NCBI GenBank assembly: GCA_034522175.1
Contig: JAXHLQ010000001.1
Span: 3,348,001 to 3,412,000 of the forward strand
Direction of reading: 5' to 3'
Origin: JAIPDZ01 sp034522175
Lineage (GTDB): Bacteria > Desulfobacterota > DSM-4660 > Desulfatiglandales > Desulfatiglandaceae
DNA length: 64,000 nucleotides
Position numbers and translations under genes: made by a program. The first letter of the stretch is position 1. Every line of letters starts with the position of its first letter. Under the pieces are notes generated by a model, which was not told the DNA's origin, did no database searches, and saw nothing but the letters and a program-made list of their open reading frames with translations. Below are positions 36,339-45,989 of the stretch, one piece after another.

Positions 36339-37484
36339 TCATTGCAGGATCATCTTGCCGATGATCTCCTTCATGATTTCCTGAGTGCCGCCCCCAATGG
36401 ACAGAATACGATTGTCCCGGTATAACCGCTCCACGGGGTACTCCCGCATATACCCGGCCCCCCCGTGGATTTGAACTGCGTCGTAGGTGACTTTGTCTCC
36501 TACGCTGCAGGCGAAGTTCTTGGCCATGGCGATTTCCTTGACCTGGCTTAGCCCTGCATCCATCTTGGCGGCGATTCTGTAGGTAAATTCCTGGCTGACT
36601 TCCACCTGTGTGGCCATGTCCGCCAGTTTATGCCTCGTGACCTGAAACCCGGCAATGGGCCTTTGAAAGGCCTTTCTCTCCTGCGCATATCGCAGGGATG
36701 CCTCCAGCGCCATACGCGCCGTCATGTTGGCCATGACCGCGAGTTGAAGCCGCTCCCTCTGAAAGTTTTCCATGATCCCGTAGAAACCCTGCCCCTCCTC
36801 GCCGAGGAGGTTGTCCACGGGGACGCGGCATTCATCGAAAAAAATCTGGGCCGTATCCGAGGCCCACCAGCCCATTTTTCTGAGCTTTTTGGACACCGAA
36901 TACCCGGGCGAATTCGACGGGATAATGAGGAGACTCAAACCCCCGTAACCCTCACCCCCGGTACGGACGGCACAGGTCAGCTGGTCGGCCCTCACCCCGC
37001 TGGTGATGTAGGTCTTGCTCCCGGTGACCACATAATGATCGCTTTGCCGCTGGGCCCGGGTCCGGATGCCGGCCACATCGGAGCCCGCATCGGGTTCCGT
37101 GACGCCGAGTGCCGCGATCTTCTCTCCCCGGATGACGGGCGGGATAAACCGGGACTTCTGGGCTTCATCCCCAAGGGCCAAAATTGGCGGGATGCTGATA
37201 TCCAAAGAGCCCAAGCCGGCGGCAATGCCGCCGGAACCGCATCGCATCAGTTCTTCGGCCGCCGCGATTTTGACGAAGATATCCCCACCGGAACCGCCGT
37301 AGGCCTCGGGATACCCGATACCGAGAGTCCCGGTCCCGCCCGCCTTTTCATAGAGCGTTCGAGGGAATTCGCCGGCCTCTTCCCACGCTTCCACAAAAGG
37401 CCCAATCTCCCGTTCCACGAAACGGCGAACCGTTTGGCGGACCATTTGGTGGGTTTCGCCGAAATATTCCTGCAAGTCGCTCAC
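36339..37484 (-). CDS. Acyl-CoA dehydrogenase
   Basis: About 381 residues from a GTG at 37484 (VSDLQEYF), a length typical of the family. It carries GVTEPDAGSDVAGIRT (FAD/substrate signature), MGWWASDTAQIFFDE, and the C-terminal IHGGAGYMREYPVERLYRD with the second signature. The catalytic Glu position is in the KVTYDAVQIHGG area. FAD-dependent alpha,beta-desaturation of an acyl-CoA, with electrons passed to ETF. Five upstream genes on the same strand point to the same pathway. The start is not certain. Confidence 0.9.
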   Translation of the reverse strand: MSDLQEYFGETHQMVRQTVRRFVEREIGPFVEAWEEAGEFPRTLYEKAGGTGTLGIGYPEAYGGSGGDIFVKIAAAEELMRCGSGGIAAGLGSLDISIPPILALGDEAQKSRFIPPVIRGEKIAALGVTEPDAGSDVAGIRTRAQRQSDHYVVTGSKTYITSGVRADQLTCAVRTGGEGYGGLSLLIIPSNSPGYSVSKKLRKMGWWASDTAQIFFDECRVPVDNLLGEEGQGFYGIMENFQRERLQLAVMANMTARMALEASLRYAQERKAFQRPIAGFQVTRHKLADMATQVEVSQEFTYRIAAKMDAGLSQVKEIAMAKNFACSVGDKVTYDAVQIHGGAGYMREYPVERLYRDNRILSIGGGTQEIMKEIIGKMILQ

Positions 37485-37577
37485 ACCAGTGCTTTTGCGG
37501 GCCTCCCGGACGCGGGTAATTCTGATGGGGGTGGCCCTGTTCAGTCGCTCAACCGAACAGGGCCGCTGCTTCAAGTT

Positions 37578-37904
37578 CTATAAGGGAAAAAGCTGTTCAA
37601 TGCGCTGGGCCAGCATGATATCGCCCGTGGCCTTGAGCTGTCCGCTCATAAAGGCCTGCATGCCGTTCACCTCTTTGTTGACCATGCCGAGCCAGGTCTC
37701 ACTGGACATGGTCAGGGTGACGGACGGAGAATCGTGGGTCCCCTCGTTCACCTCACACGCACCGTCCTTGATGGCCACATTCCAGCTTCCGCCGCCGTCT
37801 CCCGTGATCTCAAACTGAAAAACCGCATTCACCCCCTGGGCTGCATTGGGGTTGAAAACCTCGGGCATCTTGTTGAAGACCTCTTTCACATCTGTAAACG
37901 CCAT
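37578..37904 (-). CDS. SCP2 sterol-carrier-domain protein
   Basis: 108 residues. The SCP-2 fold binds acyl-CoA or other hydrophobic ligands: FQFEITGDGGGSWNVAIKDG, SVTLTMSSETWLGMVNKE, GQLKATGDIMLAQRI. ATG 37904 has AAAGGAGG upstream and is preferred over ATG 37931. It lies in the acyl-CoA operon and may shuttle acyl-CoA between enzymes. Confidence 0.88.
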   Translation of the reverse strand: MAFTDVKEVFNKMPEVFNPNAAQGVNAVFQFEITGDGGGSWNVAIKDGACEVNEGTHDSPSVTLTMSSETWLGMVNKEVNGMQAFMSGQLKATGDIMLAQRIEQLFPL

Positions 37905-37962
37905 TGTTTCCTCCTTTTGTTGATTTGTCAATTTCGTTAGCGACTCTTCATTCGCCTTCAGG

Positions 37963-38400
37963 TCAGCAGTTTCCCTTTGAAGGGGGGATGACCACCGCCT
38001 GTCCCTCTGCCACTGATTTGCCTTCCTGATTCGTCCACTTCAGCTCCATCACCACCCACTGCTTATCCTCGATCTTTTCGGCCACGGTGGCGGTGGCCGT
38101 AATGGTATCACCGAAAAAGGTGGGGGCCTTGAAACGGCAGGTTATTTCCACGAGAAGGGTTCCCAGACCGGGAAGCTTCATGCCCAGGACAGGCGCAATG
38201 AGCCCCTGTGCCAAGGCGCCGTGGGCGATTCTGGCCTTGAAAGCCGTTTGCCTGGCATACGCTTCATTCATGTGGAGGGGGTTAAAATCCCCGCTGATAC
38301 CGGCAAAAAGCGAAACGTCCGTTTCCGTAATGGTTTTCGAGAAACGGGCCGACTCGCCAATTTCCAGTTCATTATAGCCTTTTCCAAGTTCAAAGTCCAT
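37963..38400 (-). CDS. MaoC-like (R)-enoyl-CoA hydratase
   Basis: 145 residues of the hot-dog MaoC fold. FAGISGDFNPLHMNEAYA and RIAHGALAQGL hold the catalytic Asp and His (D-x4-H motif region) of (R)-specific hydratases. It would hydrate a trans-enoyl-CoA. It accompanies the crotonase-type hydratase next to it. Confidence 0.9.
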   Translation of the reverse strand: MDFELGKGYNELEIGESARFSKTITETDVSLFAGISGDFNPLHMNEAYARQTAFKARIAHGALAQGLIAPVLGMKLPGLGTLLVEITCRFKAPTFFGDTITATATVAEKIEDKQWVVMELKWTNQEGKSVAEGQAVVIPPSKGNC

Positions 38401-38433
38401 GCATACTTCCCCTGAAGATTGAGGTTCGTCAAG

Positions 38434-39210
38434 CTATTTGCCCTTAAATTCGGGTTTTCGTTTCTCCATGAACGCGATTATTCCCTCTGCGGCATCCTCA
38501 GTCGATATAACACGACCCAGGGCCTCACACAGGTGATCCACGGCGTCGTCAAAGGGCATTGGGTGGGCCCTGTGAAAGGCTTCTTTTCCGATGCGGGTTC
38601 CAATAGGGCTTTTCCCGGTGAGGAGCGACAGCGTGCGCTGAACGGCTTCGTTTAGATTCGCCGGCTCGACGGCCCGGCTGATGAGGCCCATCTGCTCTGC
38701 TTTTGCCGCATCGATCTTGCGGCCGGTTAGCACCATATCCATGACTTTCTTGTAGGTGACATTCTTGAACAGAAGGGCCCCCACCATCATGGGGAAGATG
38801 CCCACATTGACCTCAGGGGTACAGAAATAGGTGTCGTTTCTGGCAATGACGATGTCGCAGGAGAGCATCAGTCCAATCCCGCCGGCAAGACACGCACCGT
38901 TGACCCGCGCCACCAGGGGTTTGCCGAAGGCCGCCATCTCCTTGAGGAGGCGGGCGTAGTGCCTGGGACCCACCAGCCGGTCTTCCGCATTGCCGACGAG
39001 GGTGACCGCCAGGTCCGCACCGGAGCAGAAGACCTTTTCCCCCGCAGCGGTGATGCAGACGGTCCGTATGTCTTCATCCGTGTCCGCCGATTGAAGATGG
39101 TCCAGAAACGCGGTGATCATCTCCTGGCTGATGGCGTTTCGCCGGGGTTCACGATTGATGGTCAGCCAGGCCACCTGGTCCTTCTTTTCATAGAGCAGGT
39201 CGTCACTCAT
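38434..39210 (-). CDS. Enoyl-CoA hydratase/isomerase (crotonase fold)
   Basis: 258 residues from ATG 39210, preceded by GGAGGAACC. The crotonase oxyanion-hole motif is AAGEKVFCSGADLAVTL and NGACLAGGIGLMLSCDIVIA. In place of the usual catalytic Glu pair there is FCTPEVNVGIFPMMVG. A role as methylglutaconyl-CoA hydratase is suggested by the adjacent carboxylase, but the motif alone cannot show this. The gene overlaps the biotin carrier gene by 8 bp. Confidence 0.85.
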   Translation of the reverse strand: MSDDLLYEKKDQVAWLTINREPRRNAISQEMITAFLDHLQSADTDEDIRTVCITAAGEKVFCSGADLAVTLVGNAEDRLVGPRHYARLLKEMAAFGKPLVARVNGACLAGGIGLMLSCDIVIARNDTYFCTPEVNVGIFPMMVGALLFKNVTYKKVMDMVLTGRKIDAAKAEQMGLISRAVEPANLNEAVQRTLSLLTGKSPIGTRIGKEAFHRAHPMPFDDAVDHLCEALGRVISTEDAAEGIIAFMEKRKPEFKGK

Positions 39211-39724
39211 GGAATGGTTCCTCCGCTTCCATCTCCACCAGGGTGTCGCCCGGGGCCACCCTGGCATCGACGGATGTGTTGATCCGGGAAATGACCCCGT
39301 TTCGGGGGGCGGAGAGGGTGGTCTCCATCTTCATGGCGCTGACCACCACGAGTCCCTGCCCCTTTTGGACCTTGTCCCCTTCCTGGACCAGGATTTTGAC
39401 CACGATGGCGGGCATGGGCGGGGTAATCTCACCGGGTGAATCATCCCCCATTCCCGGTCTGCCGCGGCGAACCGGGATCTCATCTAAGTCCTGAACCCGA
39501 AAAATGTTTCCCTTCAAAAACACCTCTGTAACGTCGCCGTTTTTGACCAGAAACAGATGGTGCCAGGTCCCGTTGATCCGGAGCCTGATGAGGGTGTCAT
39601 CGATGACCCGACACCTGACATCATACGCACGGTCTTCCACCATAAACCTGAAGTCTCTGTCATCGGTCCCCTGGGCGACGTCTACAGCGACGGTCTTATT
39701 CCCGATTTTAAGTTGATAGGCCAT
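39203..39724 (-). CDS. Biotin carboxyl carrier protein domain of an acyl-CoA carboxylase
   Basis: 173 residues. The C-terminal 75 are a biotinyl domain with the AMKMET biotinylation motif (EGDKVQKGQGLVVVSAMKME). The N-terminal half has a beta-rich domain that joins it to the carboxylase (VEDRAYDVRCRVI, LIRLRINGTWHHLFL). It is encoded separately from the carboxylase subunit gene just upstream, and the start ATG 39724 is preceded by AGGGAGAG. Confidence 0.9.
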   Translation of the reverse strand: MAYQLKIGNKTVAVDVAQGTDDRDFRFMVEDRAYDVRCRVIDDTLIRLRINGTWHHLFLVKNGDVTEVFLKGNIFRVQDLDEIPVRRGRPGMGDDSPGEITPPMPAIVVKILVQEGDKVQKGQGLVVVSAMKMETTLSAPRNGVISRINTSVDARVAPGDTLVEMEAEEPFHE

Positions 39725-39738
39725 AATCGTCTCTCTCC

Positions 39739-41222
39739 CTAAAGCCGCCAGTTCTTGAGGGTATCCCACGGTGTGCGGCCGCTTCTCTCCTTCGTGCGGG
39801 AGGAAGGTTCCGAAGATTGGAGCAAATCCTTTGCCACACAGGCAATCGCCGCGAGATCCGCATTTGTGGCGGGATGTTTCCACTGGGTGAAGTGTTGATG
39901 AATAAAGTCCGTCGTGGTTTGTCCATCGGTGAACGCGTCCGATTTGAGTACGTCGATGAGAAAGGGGATGGTGGTGGTGATGCCCAGGATCACATAGGAC
40001 TCGAGGGCCCGAATCATTCGCCGGCGGGCGGCCTCACGTGAGGGGGCGGCGACGCAGAGTTTGCTGAGTATGGGGTCGTACTCCACCGGCACATGTCCCC
40101 CTTCCCGGATGCCGCAGTCGTTTCGGATGCCCGGACCCGAAGGGGGGCGGTGACGCAGGATGGGCCCCGGAGAGGGAAGAAGTCGGCCTCGGGGTCCTCT
40201 GCATAGATGCGGCACTCCATGGCATGGCCCATCTGGATCATCTCGTCTTGCTTCAGTGTCAGCGGCTGTCTCGCGGCGATCTCGATCTGGTGACGGACCA
40301 GGTCCAGGCCGGTGGTCATCTCCGTGATGGGGTGTTCCACCTGAAGGCGGGTGTTGACCTCCAGGAAGTAAAATGTGCCCGACGGGTCCAGGAGAAATTC
40401 CACGGTGCCGGCATTGACGTATCCGGATGCCACCGCGGCGGCCACTGCGGCTTTGCCCATCTCCGCCCGCAGCGCAGGGGTCAGGGTAGGAGAGGGGGTT
40501 TCCTCGATGATTTTCTGATGCCGCCGCTGGATGGAGCACTCCCTTTCAAAGAGATGGACCGCATGACCGTAGGTATCGCAGAGAATCTGAAATTCGATGT
40601 GGCGGGGGGATACCAGATGCTTTTCAAGGTAAACTCGACCGTCTGAGAAAGCCTTATGAGCCTCACTCATGGCGGATTCCGCCGCCTGGTTCATCTCTTC
40701 GGGACGCTGAACGATCCGCATGCCTTTGCCGCCCCCGCCGGCCACAGCCTTGAGAATAACCGGATACCCCAACGCTTCGGCCTCCTGTTTGAGAACGTCG
40801 GGTTCCGTAGCGGCTGCCATCATGCCGGGGATGACGGGCACGCCGGCCTTCTGCATGATATGTCGAGCCAGGGTCTTGTTCCCGAGATCGCTGATGACCC
40901 TGGCCGGTGGACCGATAAAGGTGAGATGCGATGCCTCGCAAAGATCGGCAAACTCGGGATTCTCTGCGAGGAATCCATAACCGGGGTGAATCGCTTCAGC
41001 CCCTGATTCGACGGCGGCTTCTATGATTCTTTCCGCGTTGAGGTAGCTTCTAACGGGTTCGGGTTTACCGATGGGGAATGCCTGATCCGCGGAGAGGACA
41101 TGGGCCGCATCTTCGTCGGCTTCGGAGTAGACCGCCACGGTCTCGATTCCCATCTCCTGGCAGGTCCGTATGATCCTGACGGCGATTTCGCCCCTGTTGG
41201 CAATAAGTATCTTCTTGAACAT
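39739..41222 (-). CDS. Biotin carboxylase subunit of an acyl-CoA carboxylase (frameshifted in this sequence)
   Basis: About 494 residues when repaired. The N-terminus FKKILIANRGEIAVRIIRT, AIHPGYGFLAENPEFA, the glycine-rich ATP site KAVAGGGGKGMRIV, the active loop FLEVNTRLQVEHPITE and C-terminal domain are all typical. The CCC run at 40174-40176 lacks one C; restoring it gives ADFFPSPGPILRHRPPSG. With the carrier protein and the carboxyltransferase this forms a complete acyl-CoA carboxylase. Confidence 0.92.
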
Positions 41223-41233
41223 AAGGCTCCCGC

Positions 41234-42848
41234 TTACATCCTGAAGATGCCGTGCCCGTGAACATCGTCCCTCAGCGGGGCATTCAGGGCGGCAGAGATG
41301 GCCAGGCCCAGGACATCACGGGTTTTGGCCGGGTCCAGAATACCGTCGTCCCAGAGGTTGGCCGTGGAATAGTAGGCGTTCCCCTCCTTTTGGGCGGATG
41401 CGATGATCGGGCCTTTGATCTGTTCCGCCATCTCATCAGGGAGCGGCGGGTTTCCCTCCCGCTGAAGCTGGTCATTCTTGACGGTGATGAGGACATCGGC
41501 GGCCTGTTCGCCGCCCATGACACCGATCTGGGCATTGGGCCACATCCACAGGAACCGGGGCGCGTAGGCCCGACCGCACATGCCGTAGTTTCCCGCCCCG
41601 AAGGAGGCGCCGATGATTACGGTGAATTTGGGCACCGTGGCCGTGGCCACGGCATTGACCATCTTATGGCCGTCCTTGGTGATCCCGATCCGTTCATATT
41701 CCTTCCCGATGATATATCCGTTGATGTTCTGAAGAAACACCAGCGGGATCCCCCGCTTGTCACACAACTGAATGAACTGGGTGGCCTTGAGAGAACTGTC
41801 GGAAAAAAGGACGCCGTTGTTTCCGAGAATGCCCACGGGATACCCGTGAACATATGCCCACCCGCAGACGATGGTGGGACCATAAAGGGCTTTGAATTCT
41901 AAGAATTCACTTCCATCCACCATTCGCGCGATGACCTCCCGCACATCGTAGGGGGTGCTCAAATGCTCGGGGACGATACCGTATATCTCTTCAGGGTCGT
42001 ACAATGGCGGCGTGACCGGGCGGGTCCCCAGTTCGGTTTTATGCCGGGGAGGGAGATTCTTGATGATCTGCCGGATGATGTCAATGCAGTGGGCATCGTC
42101 CTCGGCGAAATAATCGGATACCCCCGATTCCCTGCAGTGGACGGCCGCGCCCCCAGTTCGTCCGCTGTGACCTCTTCGCCCGTGGCCGCCCGGACCAGTG
42201 GGGGTCCTCCGAGAAAATGGCCCCGGTCCCTTGCACGTGAACCACGTCATCACTCATGGCCGGGATGTAGGCGGCACCGGCGGTGCAGAGCCCCATGACC
42301 CCGCAGATCTGGGGGATGCCCATCTTGGAGATGATGGCCTGGTTATAGAAGATGCGGCCCCCGTCATCCACATCCGGGAATATCTCGGATTGGAGGGGCA
42401 GGTAGGCGCCGCCGGAATCCACCAGGTTGACGATGGGGAGCCGGTTTTCCATGACGATGGCCTGGACCCTGAGCCCCTTTTTGACCCCCATGGGATAGAT
42501 GGTGCCGCCCTTGATGGTGGGATCGTTGGCATGAATGATCACCTCGCGCCCGGCGACGCGGCCGATCCCGGCCACGATTCCGGCGCCGTGGACTTTCTTG
42601 TCGTACATGTCCTTGGCCGCCAGGGGGGCGATCTCCAAAAACGGAGAATTCCGATCCAGTAGACGTTCCAGCCGTTTGCGGACCGGCAGTTTGTTCTGTT
42701 CCGCCAGCCGTGCCTTGGCCTTGTCCGACCGGTCGTCCCGGGCAATCCGGAGTGACTCCCTGAGAGCTTCCACCCGTTGTTTCATGACGGAACGGTTTTT
42801 CTGGTATGCCTCGCTGTTGGTATCAATCGTCGTCTCTAAGACATCCAT
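41234..42848 (-). CDS. Acyl-CoA carboxylase carboxyltransferase (methylcrotonyl-CoA carboxylase beta-like; frameshifted)
   Basis: About 538 residues when repaired. GGRIFYNQAIISKMGIPQI, GLCTAGAAYIPAMSD and the end segment YYSTANLWDDGILDP resemble the methylcrotonyl-/geranyl-CoA carboxylase beta subunit more than the propionyl-CoA enzyme. Two one-base losses break the frame: after GAG at 42211-42213 and in the C5 run at 42150-42154 (minus strand: G5). Restoring both gives AIFLGGPPLVRAATGEEVTADELGGAAVHC. The gene is one unit with the downstream biotin carboxylase, 11 bp away. Confidence 0.9.
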
Positions 42849-42870
42849 GTTTCCTTTTCCTCAACGCGAT

Positions 42871-44006
42871 CTAATGAAAATCCAGCAACCCGTCACCGAT
42901 CTTCATGCGGGACAGTTCCGAAGCGGTGCCGGCGATCTGGAGATACCGGGCGTTACGATACCCCTGTTCAGCCGGATTTCTCCGGATGAATCCCGTTTCC
43001 CCCAGGATCTGAAGGGCCTTGCTGTTGACTTCTTCGGCGGATTCGGTGCAAAAAACCTTGGCACAGTGGGCAAGGGTTTCGGCCTCATGTTCGTCGGCTT
43101 CCGCCATCCACGCAGCGCGATAAATCAGGAGCCGCGCGGTCTGCACAAGGGTCAGCATCTCGGCGAGTTTGAACCCGACTTCCTGGTAGGCGATCAGGGG
43201 TTTCCCCGCGCTTTGGTACGCCTTGGCATGGCCGACCGCTGCATCGAAGGCCCGCTGCATAAGCCCCAGTCCGGCGGTGGCCAGCACCTGATTTTCCCAT
43301 AACCGGACCGTGCTGAACAGGTCTCCATTTTCTGTGGGGCCGATGATGTTATTCGAAGATACCTGACAGGCATCCAATGAAATGCCGGATGCGGCCACGC
43401 TGTTATAGCCGAGGGTTCGATGCCGCGATCCCGTGGACAGACCGGGGGATCCGCGCTTCAGGAGGAAAAAGACCGGACGATCCTCCGTGTCCATCTTCCC
43501 CGCAACGGCGATCCAGTCCGATATTGGCCCGTTGACGGCATGGACCTTTTTGCCCGTGACCTCAAATCCATCGGCTGCGGGTCTGCCGACCGTCTCCATG
43601 TCAGCGATGGTTTCATCAAATCCTGCTTCCGAAAACGCCACTGCACCGATGAGCTCTCCCCTCGTGAGCGCGGGGAGGATTTCAGACTGAATGGCCGAAT
43701 CGCCGTACGTATGCAAGAGTCGCCCGAAGATACGAGCCGCGGTCTCCGCACACAAATATAAAGATGGGGACAGAGCGGCCAAGGTCTCCTGGGCCAGCAC
43801 AGTGGCAGGACCGTACGGGGACCGTCTAAGCACAAACTGAGATATCCGGTTGAACCGAGGCGCTTCAGGTACTTGAGACTCTCCTTTCGGATGGTTTCCG
43901 TCTCGTCAAGCGCCGTTTCCTCAAAGGGGTCGGTTGCAGTGTCGTTGAATACGGCCTGTATCTTTTCTCTGAGTCTGTTTTCCGTGTCATTAAAATCGAA
44001 ATTCAT
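42871..44006 (-). CDS. Acyl-CoA dehydrogenase family protein (frameshifted in this sequence)
   Basis: About 379 residues when repaired. It starts at ATG 44006 (MNFDFNDTEN). It is a diverged member: the substrate signature is AVAFSEAGFDETIADMETVG rather than the usual xTEPxxGSD, and the C-terminal glutamate region differs (NSKALQILGETGFIRRNPAEQ). The GGGG run at 43817-43820 (minus strand CCCC) lacks one base; repair joins LDGP to PYGPATVLAQE. Such diverged forms accompany a canonical dehydrogenase and may form a heteromer with it. Function is uncertain. Confidence 0.82.
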
Positions 44007-44020
44007 ACATCCAAGACCTC

Positions 44021-45163
44021 TTAAATTAATTTTGAGATAATCTTCTTCTGTATGTCTGATGTGCCCCCGCCGATGGGGGCCAGGCGGCTGTCCCTGAAGC
44101 ACCGTTCCACTTCATACTCGTGGCAGTAGCCGTAGCCACCGAAGACGAGCATGGCGTCATTGGCGGGATGAAGCCCCCAGTCGCCGATAAAGAGTTTGGC
44201 CACCGCCGCCTCGAGGTGATTGAGGGGTCTCCCCTGGTCTTTACACCACGCGATGCGGTAACAGAGGGTTCGGGCCGCCTCGATGAAGATCTTGATGTCG
44301 GCCAGTTTGTGTTTGATGGCCTGGAACCGGCCGATGGGCCGGCCGAACTGATACCGCTCCCGGGCATATCGAACGGCCTTGTCGAGGACATAGGTGATGC
44401 CGCCCACGAATGGGGCCAGAAGGGCACTCCGATCCCATTCGACGGTCTGCATGGCCATGAGGAAACCGGCGCCTTCCTGTCCGATGAGATTCTCTTGAGG
44501 GATCTTACAATCCTCAAAGATCAACTCCGACGTGTGGGAGGTGCGCACCCCCATCTTCTGAAGATTCTTCCCCGCTGAAAACCCCGGGGTTCCTTTCTCA
44601 ACCACAAATGCAGAGATCCCTGCGTGTTTCAGGTCCTTGCCTGTTTTTGCGTAAACAACGGCCACATCCGCCACAGGGCCGTTGGTGATGAACATCTTGT
44701 TTCCGTTCAATACATAAGCATTCCCCCGCTTTTCCGCCCTTGTGGACATGGATGCCACATCCGAGCCTGCACCGGGTTCGGTGAGCCCCATGCAGCCGAT
44801 CCATTCCCCGGAACAGAGTTTGGGAACATAGGCTTCTTGCTGGGTCTGGGTGCCGTGGGAAAAAATGGTATCTGCGCAGAGAAACGTGTGGGCGCCGTAG
44901 GCCAGGGAAAGCCCGCCGTCCACCCCGGCTTCGCCGAGGGCCTCCCCGGCCATCACCGTGGTGACCACGTCGGCGTCACTTCCGCCCAGCGCTTCCGGGA
45001 AGTGCAGCCCGAGGATACCGAAATCACCCAGGCGTCGAAAGGACTGGAAGTCGAATTCCCCCTTAAGATCATGTTCCTGGACCCAGGGGACAATCTCTTT
45101 TCTGGCAAAGCGGATAACCTGTTCCTTGAATATCTTCTGTTCCTGTGTCCATGCAAAGTCCAT
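44021..45163 (-). CDS. Acyl-CoA dehydrogenase
   Basis: 380 residues. GLTEPGAGSDVASMSTRA is the FAD/substrate signature; MGVRTSHTSELIFEDCKIP and VFGGYGYCHEYEVERCFRD follow. Typical canonical acyl-CoA dehydrogenase. The likely role in this context is isovaleryl- or butyryl-type dehydrogenation. It begins 9 bp after the TetR gene, in the same operon, and is followed by the diverged dehydrogenase 14 bp later. Confidence 0.92.
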   Translation of the reverse strand: MDFAWTQEQKIFKEQVIRFARKEIVPWVQEHDLKGEFDFQSFRRLGDFGILGLHFPEALGGSDADVVTTVMAGEALGEAGVDGGLSLAYGAHTFLCADTIFSHGTQTQQEAYVPKLCSGEWIGCMGLTEPGAGSDVASMSTRAEKRGNAYVLNGNKMFITNGPVADVAVVYAKTGKDLKHAGISAFVVEKGTPGFSAGKNLQKMGVRTSHTSELIFEDCKIPQENLIGQEGAGFLMAMQTVEWDRSALLAPFVGGITYVLDKAVRYARERYQFGRPIGRFQAIKHKLADIKIFIEAARTLCYRIAWCKDQGRPLNHLEAAVAKLFIGDWGLHPANDAMLVFGGYGYCHEYEVERCFRDSRLAPIGGGTSDIQKKIISKLI

Positions 45164-45172
45164 GGGTTGGTG

Positions 45173-45796
45173 CTAACTCCTTTTCCTGGGGTTTCCTGCG
45201 CCGTTTAAAAATACTTCTAAAATCGTGTCCGCGATGCGGACCTTTTGCGCATCCCCTTTGATTTTCTGATCTTCGAGTACCATGGCCGAGAGAAATGTTT
45301 CTATGGCGCCGAGAAAAATATAGGTCAGGTAGCGGGGGTTCAGATCCGATCTGAATGTGCCGGACGTCTGCCCTTCCTGGATGAGACCCTTTATGCGCGA
45401 CATACACTCTTTAAAATAGTTCAGCCGGCCTTGGGTCAAATTTGCGGTGGACCGGGAGATTTCGGTGATAAACACATTCACCCGTTCGGGGTCGGCTTGA
45501 TAGGTGTCGAAAAAGTAGAGAATCAACCGTTTGAGTTTTTCTGCTGGATCTTGCTCTTTCTGATCGATCTCCCCCATCAGTTGAAACAAACCTTCCCACC
45601 ATTGCCTGAGGATCATATCAAAGAGATCCGCTTTGTTTCTGAAATAGTGGTAAACCAGCCCGTAAGAAATGCCCGCTTCTCGGGCAATGTCTGCAATCCT
45701 GGCCCGGTGATACCCCTTCTCCTTTATAATCTTAAGGGCGGCCTGGCATATCACCCGCTCCTTTTCGTTTCTGCTTTGGGGGGCAGTCTGGTTCAT
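45173..45796 (-). CDS. TetR-family transcriptional regulator
   Basis: About 207 residues. The N-terminal HTH (KGYHRARIADIAREAGISYG, LVYHYFRNKADLF) is characteristic; the C-terminal helical domain binds an inducer, likely an acyl-CoA as in FadR-type TetR regulators (inference from context). ATG 45796 is preferred over an upstream TTG. The gene sits at the head of the acyl-CoA run, with a palindrome overlapping its promoter, so it probably controls itself and the downstream genes. Confidence 0.9.
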   Translation of the reverse strand: MNQTAPQSRNEKERVICQAALKIIKEKGYHRARIADIAREAGISYGLVYHYFRNKADLFDMILRQWWEGLFQLMGEIDQKEQDPAEKLKRLILYFFDTYQADPERVNVFITEISRSTANLTQGRLNYFKECMSRIKGLIQEGQTSGTFRSDLNPRYLTYIFLGAIETFLSAMVLEDQKIKGDAQKVRIADTILEVFLNGAGNPRKRS

Positions 45797-45802
45797 GGAG
45801 TC

Positions 45803-45833
45803 ATTATAGATCAAGGGTTGATTGACTTGTCAA
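45803..45833 (-). promoter_or_regulatory. Candidate promoter of the TetR/acyl-CoA operon
   Basis: Minus strand TTGACA (45828-45833) and TATAAT (45803-45808) are consensus matches, though the spacing is 19 bp. The -35 lies within the palindrome at 45819-45836. The start codon at 45796 is only 6 nt after the -10, so the transcript would be leaderless if this is the used promoter. Confidence 0.5.
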
Positions 45834-45836
45834 TCA
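45819..45836. promoter_or_regulatory. TetR-type palindromic operator
   Basis: TGATTGACTTGTCAATCA is a perfect 8+2+8 palindrome resembling operators of FadR-type TetR regulators of fatty-acid genes. It overlaps the -35 of the operon promoter, consistent with autorepression. Confidence 0.7.
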
Positions 45837-45989
45837 GTATCTGAATATTGAGAAATTCATTTAAAGTACAAAAAGGAATCCCATAGAAGATATCGTTATT
45901 TTTATGAGGGTTAATTGTTTTGTGATTTTTCTTGCAAATGGATATTGGATGTGTTAGGGAGCCGAAGTCGGATCAGAGACGTGGGTATT

